Source of the DNA: Gadus chalcogrammus | Taxonomy: Eukaryota; Chordata; Actinopteri; Gadiformes; Gadidae | Length of the DNA: 64,000 bases | Direction: 5' to 3' | Assembly (NCBI RefSeq): GCF_026213295.1 | Contig: NC_079420.1 | Coordinates: 7,463,670-7,527,669, forward strand | Notes under the pieces: model-generated | The model's input: only the letters and a program-made list of their open reading frames with translations | Databases searched by the model: none | What the model was told of the DNA's origin: nothing | Made by a program: the position numbers and the translations under genes | Shown here: in pieces, positions 56,667 through 64,000 of the stretch | Position numbering within the stretch: the stretch's first letter is position 1 | Layout of the letters: the number at the start of each line of letters is the position of its first letter

Positions 56667-58183
56667 TTACCGAAAGGATGACATAATGAATTGCAGCTGG
56701 AGACAGCAGCAGGGGGGCTTGGAACAAGGGGTGGGGGGTAATCGTGTTTTGTTATGCATTTCTCACGCAAGTTGGAGGTGAAGTAGAAGACGATGTGAGG
56801 GGGAGAGGAGGGAGGGAGGGAGAGAGGGAGGGAGGGAGGGGGGCTGATGGGAAGGAGGGGGTTCGACGCAATGCAGACCGGTTGTACTAAAGCACAGCTG
56901 CCAGAAGTTCTCTTAAAACCACAAAACATAAGGATTATTGTGCCAACACTGGCGCAATTTCTCACCGGGGGGGGGGGGGGGGGCTTGGGATAGCCGCTGG
57001 GATAGAGCTGCAGCTCTGTGATAGAATCGCTACATTGGGTCTTCATTCAGATTACAAACGTCCTGACTGACAAGCTGACTACCCAAGATGTACATTGTGC
57101 CTCTAGACCCTAAAAGTGGATGGTGGTGACCGCCTGCACAAAGGGTAAACCCGATGAGGGCTTCAGCACCACGGACAGCAGCGTGCGTGGTATTCCCGTT
57201 TCATCCCCAAACCAAGTCCTGGATGTGTAGAGAGAAAGCGCCGAGGTTGCACATGCATCCGACCACAACATTGCGTATTGTGAGGAAGCTGCTATTTCCC
57301 TCACTGTCAGGGCGGGCAGATTCAAGCACCCGAGTGTTTGAGCCTGCACGTTATTCTTGCTTTTGCAACGTTGTGCATTTGTAACTCCTTCTAGCCTAGG
57401 CTATGTTACTATTCATTGTGATAACTTAGAATACACTGTACGCCTAAGAAATCTGCTATCTGCGCAGAAAAATGCAAATTACGTTTTGTCTGGTTAAGAT
57501 AAAATATGATGATGTGGTGAACCGGGCTGAGACCCACTTGGTGTTGCTTTATATGAGGAGCAGACCATGGGACGTTTTATGTCCGAAAACAAACTCAGGC
57601 GTACAACGGGGCCAAACAATGGTCCTCCCCCTCCGCAAACCAAGAGTGTACACCCTGAATCGTCCCAGGTCATCAGATTGTGTTTTAAATGAGGAACTTA
57701 TCCCACATCACGTGACACTAGGTCTATCGCTAGATGTGGGCCCATCACCTAAATTTAGATAGGGCTATAGCGTGTACGTTTCAGCACTGCAGTTCTGCTC
57801 CTCCCGGGACATTGGTTGGAGATGATTCCTAAAATAGGCCGTTTATGATGGGAAAACGGAAGCTGTAAAGGTGTTTAGTGTGGCCTATCATCTGAGATTA
57901 TCATTGTTAACATCATATATATAGGCTGTGTCTCTATCCAGTCTGTTGTGGTGGTCCGGCGTAGGGTTTACTGCATTAAAGCTGTATTAGCTCTTCTGAT
58001 AAGGTCATTCCAGAAGTGAAACTACCCTAGTGTGATGATCCCAGACAAAGCCTCATACAAATAGTTTTGGTGGGTCTGTAATGTACATTACTATTACTAC
58101 TTTATATGTATATTTTGTTGGTCAGAATTGCTTCACAATGAAAACTGCCCGTCTCCTTTTTTTTTTCTTATTCTTCTTTAACA

Positions 58184-58189
58184 TTTATT
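58184..58189 (-). terminator. Candidate poly(A) signal of the kcna6-like gene
   Basis: AATAAA on the minus strand, 675 nt after the stop codon. Confidence 0.4.
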
Positions 58190-58863
58190 TATAAAAAAAA
58201 ATGAAGAATGAAAGAAAAAGAATAAAAGACCACAAGTTTGCATAGAAAAATAAATCTTGTTATTCACAATGGTTCCATTTCATACAGATATTCGGACCAA
58301 ACTCGCAGTTTCTATGAGATGTTTTTCCACGAAGACAAAATCACATGTAAACGACAGCCTATTGACACCAAGAAGAGGCCAATTGTACGCGTAAAGAAAG
58401 ACCCATGACTCGTCTGTTGCAGGCCAGGAGCTTAAGTATTTGCAAATTTTTACTTTCTGATACAACAACATCACCACGTATATATATACCTCACCCCTTT
58501 GGAGCAGTAGCCTACATGTCCTATTTGTATGGCAATGCTACTCTGAAGGATACACATGCTTCCTCTATCTGCATGCTGAGCCACGAATCTCACGATCAAA
58601 ACAGTCAAACAAAATCCACATTGTTCACCTTCCACACTGCAACGCCCGAGACAGGAAATGGCCTTCTCCTGCAGAGCTCTCACCAAACCACATAGTGGCG
58701 CTCAAAACTCACTTATTCCATGGTGACCAATTCCTTGGTCCGCTTATACAGAGAAGTTGAATGGAGTTGGCTATCCATAGTTCATATTGACAACAAGAGT
58801 CAAAACCACGTCCCGTCGGCCGTCACACCTTCCTCTCACAGAGCGTAGAGGCCCGTGGCGTCT

Positions 58864-60309
58864 CTAGACGTCCGTCAACTGGCCACTGTACGACTCACGA
58901 CACGCACCGGCATTGGAGCGCGTCAGAGTTTCCAAGTCGTCATCCCCCATGGTGTACTCTGATTTGGAAATGGATTGTTTGCTCTCGATTGAGTTTAATT
59001 CCCCGAACGACGGCTGCTGCCCACACGTCACGTGTATGTACTGCCCTTCCTCCTCTTCCCCGTTCTCCCGGTGGTAGAAATAATTAAAATTGGACACTAT
59101 GACGGGGACCGGCAGGGCGATTGTCAGCACCCCGGCTATGGCGCACAGGGACCCCACGAATTTGCCGCCGATAGTCGACGGGCACATGTCTCCATAACCG
59201 ACCGTTGTCATGGTGACCACGGCCCACCAGAAGGCGTCTGGGATGCTGGTGAACTCCGTATCGGGGCCCTCAGCCTCGGCAAAGTACACGGAGCTGGAGA
59301 ACAGGATGACTCCGATGAGCAGGAAGAAGATCAACAGACCCAGCTCCCGCATGCTGGCCTGCAGGGTCTGGCCCAGGATCTGGAGGCCCTTGGAGTGGCG
59401 GGACAGCTTGAAGATGCGGAAGACGCGCACCAGACGGATCACCCTGAGGATGGCCAGCGAGGCGGCCTGCTGGCTGCTGCCCTGGTGCTCCGCCAGGTCC
59501 ATGCCCAGGGTGATGAAGTACGGCAGGATGGCCACCACGTCGATCAGGTTCATCATGTTCTTGAAGAACACCGGCTTGCTGGGACACGAGAGGAACCGCA
59601 TGAGGAACTCGAATGAGAACCACACGATGCACAGCGTCTCCACCATGAAGAAGGGGTCCGTGAAGGGGTTGGGCTTCTTGCCCTGCGTGAAGGTTCCGTT
59701 GGCGCTCTCCTGCGGTGGAGGCGCCTGAAGTTCTCTGAACTCCGGGAGCGTTTCCATACAGAATATGATGATGGAGATCAGGATGACCACCACCGATACG
59801 ATGGCGTTGATCCGGGCCGGGCCCGAGCTCTCCGGGTACTCGAACAGCAGCCAGATCTGGCGCTGGAACTCGTGGTCCGGCAGCGGGCGCTCCTCCTCCC
59901 GCATCAAACCCTCGTCGTCTTTAAAGTTCTCTATGGCTCCGTCCTCGATCTCGTAGAACTTCATTTCCTCCATGAAGATGTCCACGGGAACGCTCACGGG
60001 CCTCCGGAGCCTCCCCCCGGACTGGTAATAGTAAAGGATCCCGTCGAAGCTGGGCCTGTTCCGGTCGAAGAAGTACTCGTTCCTCAGCGGGTCGAAAAAG
60101 CGCATCCTTTTACGCGGGTCTCCAAGGAGCGTTTCGGGGAAGCGCGAAAGGGTCTTGAGCTGGGTTTCGAACCGCAGACCCGAGATGTTGATGAGGACCC
60201 GCTCGCTGCACTCTTGGTCTCCTCGCTCCAGGTCCACAGCATCTTGGAACAGCGGGGCGGCCACCACCACAGTGTCTTCAGAGCGGTTCTCCTGGGACAC
60301 CACGGTCAT
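58864..60309 (-). CDS. kcna6: Voltage-gated potassium channel, Kv1.6-like
   Basis: Shaker-family Kv1 alpha subunit; one exon, 481 residues from [13 protein letters not shown]1 domain ([15 protein letters not shown]...[32 protein letters not shown]), S1-S6, NGT glycosylation site in the S1-S2 loop (204-206), S4 at about 287-307, filter TVGYGD (369-374), PVP hinge (400-402), and PDZ ligand QLTDV. Assignment to Kv1.6 rests on the post-S6 stretch ([12 protein letters not shown], close to QYTHVTCGQP of KCNA6) and on gene order: it lies upstream of kcna1 on the same strand, as KCNA6 does. It is shorter than mammalian Kv1.6 because the S1-S2 loop lacks the long insert. The external pore position 376 is Cys and is followed by PSTIGGKF. 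Another Kv1 subtype is possible but less likely. Confidence 0.75.
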   Translation of the reverse strand: MTVVSQENRSEDTVVVAAPLFQDAVDLERGDQECSERVLINISGLRFETQLKTLSRFPETLLGDPRKRMRFFDPLRNEYFFDRNRPSFDGILYYYQSGGRLRRPVSVPVDIFMEEMKFYEIEDGAIENFKDDEGLMREEERPLPDHEFQRQIWLLFEYPESSGPARINAIVSVVVILISIIIFCMETLPEFRELQAPPPQESANGTFTQGKKPNPFTDPFFMVETLCIVWFSFEFLMRFLSCPSKPVFFKNMMNLIDVVAILPYFITLGMDLAEHQGSSQQAASLAILRVIRLVRVFRIFKLSRHSKGLQILGQTLQASMRELGLLIFFLLIGVILFSSSVYFAEAEGPDTEFTSIPDAFWWAVVTMTTVGYGDMCPSTIGGKFVGSLCAIAGVLTIALPVPVIVSNFNYFYHRENGEEEEGQYIHVTCGQQPSFGELNSIESKQSISKSEYTMGDDDLETLTRSNAGACRESYSGQLTDV

Positions 60310-63300
60310 CTTTTTGTTACCCAGGAGGGGGGTAACCCGTCCACTTCACTCACCTCCTCGGCCCCTTCCCTCGCACGCTTCTATATCCACCGTTGTTGTC
60401 ACTCGTCACAACTCGAACAGGCCCCTCTCTCCATGCAAAAGGGTGAAATCATTTCACGTGAGGCCCCTCGACGGCTGTCCACAATGTGCCCGTTGGCTAT
60501 CCCCGCAGCGTCGTATTGTTTGGTTGTGCCTCTGTAAGGTTAGTCCTTTAGAACGGGCCACTTTGTAGTTGTGCCTCCGGATCTCCACTTGCATAAGCAA
60601 TCCCGATGGCCAGAGATGGCTATCATATTCACACCGTTTTAAACTCCAAAGCCCTCCCCGAGCGAGCTGACGAGATGACAGTTGTTGCTGCTGCTGTCCC
60701 TCTCTTACGCACTCGACTACTGGTGGAGTAAAAGTGTCATTAAGCCCTTATTAACCTGTTGTGTGTCGGCAGATTATTAACACATCTTTCCTAAGAAACA
60801 ACTACATTTACATCTATCAATATTTTCACAGTTGTTTTTCGACACTTTCAGGATCATCCTATGCTTCGATAATTTTAATGTTCTCCCCCCTCGGGGGGGA
60901 AGTAAAGGCCGGGGTCTCTAGGCTTATTACACCAAGAGAGCCCCTGATCTGGGCCTTGGGCGCTGATGTTTACCAAGTATCAAATAAGGTTCAACGCTTT
61001 ATAGCAAAGAGCTGGACATGAGCCTCTCCGGGGCCGCGGCAGGGGAAAGGGGCTGGCCTGACTGACACTTCATGTGTCATGTGGATCCATGATGTCTGGA
61101 GGAAGCCTAACAGTCAAACAAACATTTACCAAACGCACGACTTAAAGGCGGCTTTACAACGGGGAACACAGAGACCCTTTAAAGACACACAGCTTAGCCG
61201 TGTACCATCACTGTTTAACAGCTATTCTTTAGTGTTTGTTGTGTGTGAAGGGGCCAAGGGGTGGTTGTTGTTTTGTACAACAGCTTATAGATATAGATAT
61301 GAATGCCGCACTTCCTCCCCTCCCCAAACAGTGGAGTCTGTAATATAGAGCGGTTCCATGTGTGCGCCATGACATATACCGCCTATTTATAGAGCAGTCA
61401 TTTCTTTATAAAGCCACTTCTGTTACGCTCAACTGTAAAAGAAGCAGGAGACCGTGATAGCACGTGGAGCCCAGTGAGTCGCCCAATAACTTACACAGTC
61501 GGCCTGTATTTATAAATGTGCCATTATTTCACTGGGGAAGGGGATACCACCTGTATAATCTCAAGGATATGTCAAATAATACAGGCTTCACACAGTAGTA
61601 CATGCATAGGCCTATACAGTACATACATGTATCAAAGATTGCGGCTTTCAAAATCGATCCTGTACTATAGCTGGACGGCCTAGCTGTGTATTGTACGTCA
61701 CCAACGCAGATCCTTTGACAAGTATATGAGTGAGACAAGTGAACCCTGTATTCTCCCGACGTGATAGGCCCTTAACACTGTGGGAGAATACCCCCTGGCC
61801 CTTCACGGAGCCCCCATTTGGGTACCAGAGTCAAATGTCAGTGTCAAGACACGGTGCCACCCGCTGCTAACGTGTTAGCATAGCAGCCACAGTCAGTCTG
61901 GGTCAACAAGCCAGATGTCACGCCAGGAGCGTATCCAGGGAAACCAACAGCAACAAACAGAGGGAGGAATGATTGGAATCAATCCGATTGGTGGATGGTT
62001 TGGATTCCAAAAAAGACCCCTTGAATCCCCTCTTTAAGAGCTTAAAGCTTCAATCTTAATTGATAGTCGCTTCATGAATATTATGTCGCCTATACGTTGC
62101 ACTTTATGTTTACATACAAATAAACAATAATGTAAAGAATGGTTCAACTTTAATCCAGCAAATAGTAGATCTAGATACAGAGTAACAAATAAAAAACACA
62201 AAATGAAATATGAACATTATCATTGTGTTGTTTCTTATGGACGCTGCAGTAGAGTTCACTGTAGGTTGGCCGGCAGCAGTCCTCAGGCCTGCAACCGATT
62301 TAGCCCAACACCGTTGTTTGCTTTATGAGCTACATTTTGAGTCCGTCTTTGTATAAATATAGACAGGGCGAGATTCCCCCAATACCCAGTATAGACATGA
62401 GGTAATCAGCAAGAACATGGCAGTGACTCCCTAGGCTTTCCCAGTCCCCTTCCCCCCGTCTCCCCCAACCTCCCCGCCCCCTCTCAGGCCAAGTATTTAA
62501 AAAGCATGTGTGTATTCCTGTAAGTGTGGATCCTGCTGTTGTTATTAGTGCAATTACTGAATGAACCCCCTCATTAGTGTGTGCATTGAGAATAAAAAAC
62601 AGGACTCTTCTATTTACCAGAAGGTCCCACTAGGGGTCAACCCATCTCTGAGACGGTTCTAGAGCCAGCTTTGTTGATGGAAACCCTATAGAGCAGCAGT
62701 CCATCTGGTCTGATCTGAGATCTGCTCGAGGATCTCCAAGACACCCTGTCAAGGTACCACCACGTCCCCTAAAGCCGGGCAGTGTTCAGGGTCAACCCAG
62801 CCCTCAAATTAGTGCATACAGCATTTAGTCGCGGGTCTCGCTGGCGTTAGGTACGTGGCAGAAACACGACCCATTGTAATTAGCGAGCGTGTGGGGGTGT
62901 CTGCTTGTGTGTGTATTTATGCTATTCAGAAGAGCTCCTTTACATGCGAGAGCAGAGGAGGACGACTTCCACCCTCTCCCCCGTCAGTGCCCAGGACTTC
63001 CTCTGAAGAAAGGGGATACCCCAGCCAAGGTCTCTGCCAGCTCCTGGAGGTTGATAGCCACCAATTTTAGCCGGCGGCTATCTCAAGTTGATGTGCGTGG
63101 GGCGGCCTGCTTTTATTTTGTTTTCTCTGAAAGGCGACCAGGCCGGGGACAGAATGCGATAGCCGAGATCAGGAGGGATGGGCCGCCCGGTATTCCCGCT
63201 CGATGCCTGAGAGGTCCTCCAGGTTATCCTTCCAGCCCCTCTGGACCTCGTGGTCACACCAGGTTCTCCCCTTTTTTGGGAAACGTTGTGACCGGTCCCC

Positions 63301-64000
63301 CGCGCGTTGACTGCGCGTTGAACGCTGAATCGAGAGATCCCGAAACAGTAGAGGTGCGGCCATGAAATGTCTAAAACTCTTTTAACGTTGATGATGTTTC
63401 TTTTTCCATCCTTTTCTTGTACTCTCATGCACGATGAAAGGTATAAATGAGCCTTATCCGGAATGATTTGTATTATCCCTATTTACCTTACATTTGTATC
63501 CCATTCAGTATCTTTCTCAGCACCCACAACCTCATCCTGTTTTCCTACTAAGTCCGAGAAACGTACAAACATTCACCGTAGACTCTCACCATACCTACTT
63601 CTTCGTGTTCCAGGCAGAGTACTCAACAATCACTTTCTAGTGATTTCTCCTAATGAAAATATGTCTCCTGACTTGTCATGATGATTGATGCTTACGTGTT
63701 CCCAGAGTGGATCACCTTTCTGTTTGCTGCTCCTCCGATTCTTTCCGACTGCCAAAACACTTTGCTTTAACGAGCAAATCGCTTTGGTCAATGCGGTGTG
63801 ACGGTGTGTTGGCGGTATTGCACTCGCCTGCACCCTAAATATCTTTATGCTCATAGGATGCCAAACACTGGCCATTCGATCCATGAAAGGACAACTAGTT
63901 GATTCAATAAATATTTATATCTGTGTACATTGTGGACAGTGCGGTTGATTTGCAGGGGTATATGTGTACAAGTGTGTGTGTCTGTGTTGTGTATTTATGT
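60310..64000. other. Upstream flank of the kcna6-like gene, no other gene recognised
   Basis: 60310-60720 is GC-rich and should hold the kcna6-like 5' UTR and promoter. No convincing coding exon was seen to 64000; the frames at 62855-63428 and 63630-63884 show no domain. Confidence 0.5.

Overview
The window is a piece of a ray-finned fish (teleost) nuclear genome. Intron-rich vertebrate genes (troponin I, an IL-17 receptor A homologue, cnot4, two Shaker-type Kv1 genes) sit among teleost-type DNA transposons (hAT, PIF/Harbinger, MITEs) and tRNA-derived SINEs. More than twenty long simple repeats, mostly (AC/TG)n, crowd introns, UTRs and intergenic DNA. That load is typical of cod-like fish (Gadiformes); this placement is an inference from repeat content only.

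Layout: (1) 1-8.65 kb, minus strand: a troponin I neighbourhood. A core promoter and first exon at 551-655 belong to a gene running off the left edge. A decayed troponin I copy lies at 1.75-3.81 kb. A complete slow/cardiac-type troponin I gene occupies 5.51-8.6 kb. All three loci keep the same MEF2-like CTAAAATAG box upstream of exon 1. (2) 11.2-16.0 kb, plus: an 11-exon interleukin-17 receptor A-like gene with an intact SEFIR domain but no long C-terminal tail; a 1.26-kb hAT element fills intron 8. (3) 17-20 kb: transposon-rich spacer, including a PIF/Harbinger remnant and a young MITE with perfect 55-bp inverted ends. (4) 20.2-26.5 kb, plus: a 17-exon fused pseudouridine-5'-phosphate glycosidase / pseudouridine kinase gene with a likely mitochondrial presequence. 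(5) 28.3-38.1 kb, plus: cnot4, the RING-RRM-zinc finger E3 ligase of the CCR4-NOT complex, with one apparent 1-nt deletion in a C-run of a coding exon. (6) 38.2-53.6 kb: no recognisable gene, heavy in microsatellites. (7) 53.6-60.4 kb, minus: kcna1 and a kcna6-like gene, both with single-exon coding regions, in the same order as the KCNA6-KCNA1 part of the mammalian cluster. (8) 60.4-64 kb: no recognised gene.

Exon models were built by hand from splice signals, codon phase and similarity to remembered family features. The il17ra, psuG/psuK and troponin I models close in frame across all exons. cnot4 closes only if one base is restored in exon 11. The genes do not form one pathway; the meaningful groupings are the troponin I tandem cluster and the Kv1 pair.
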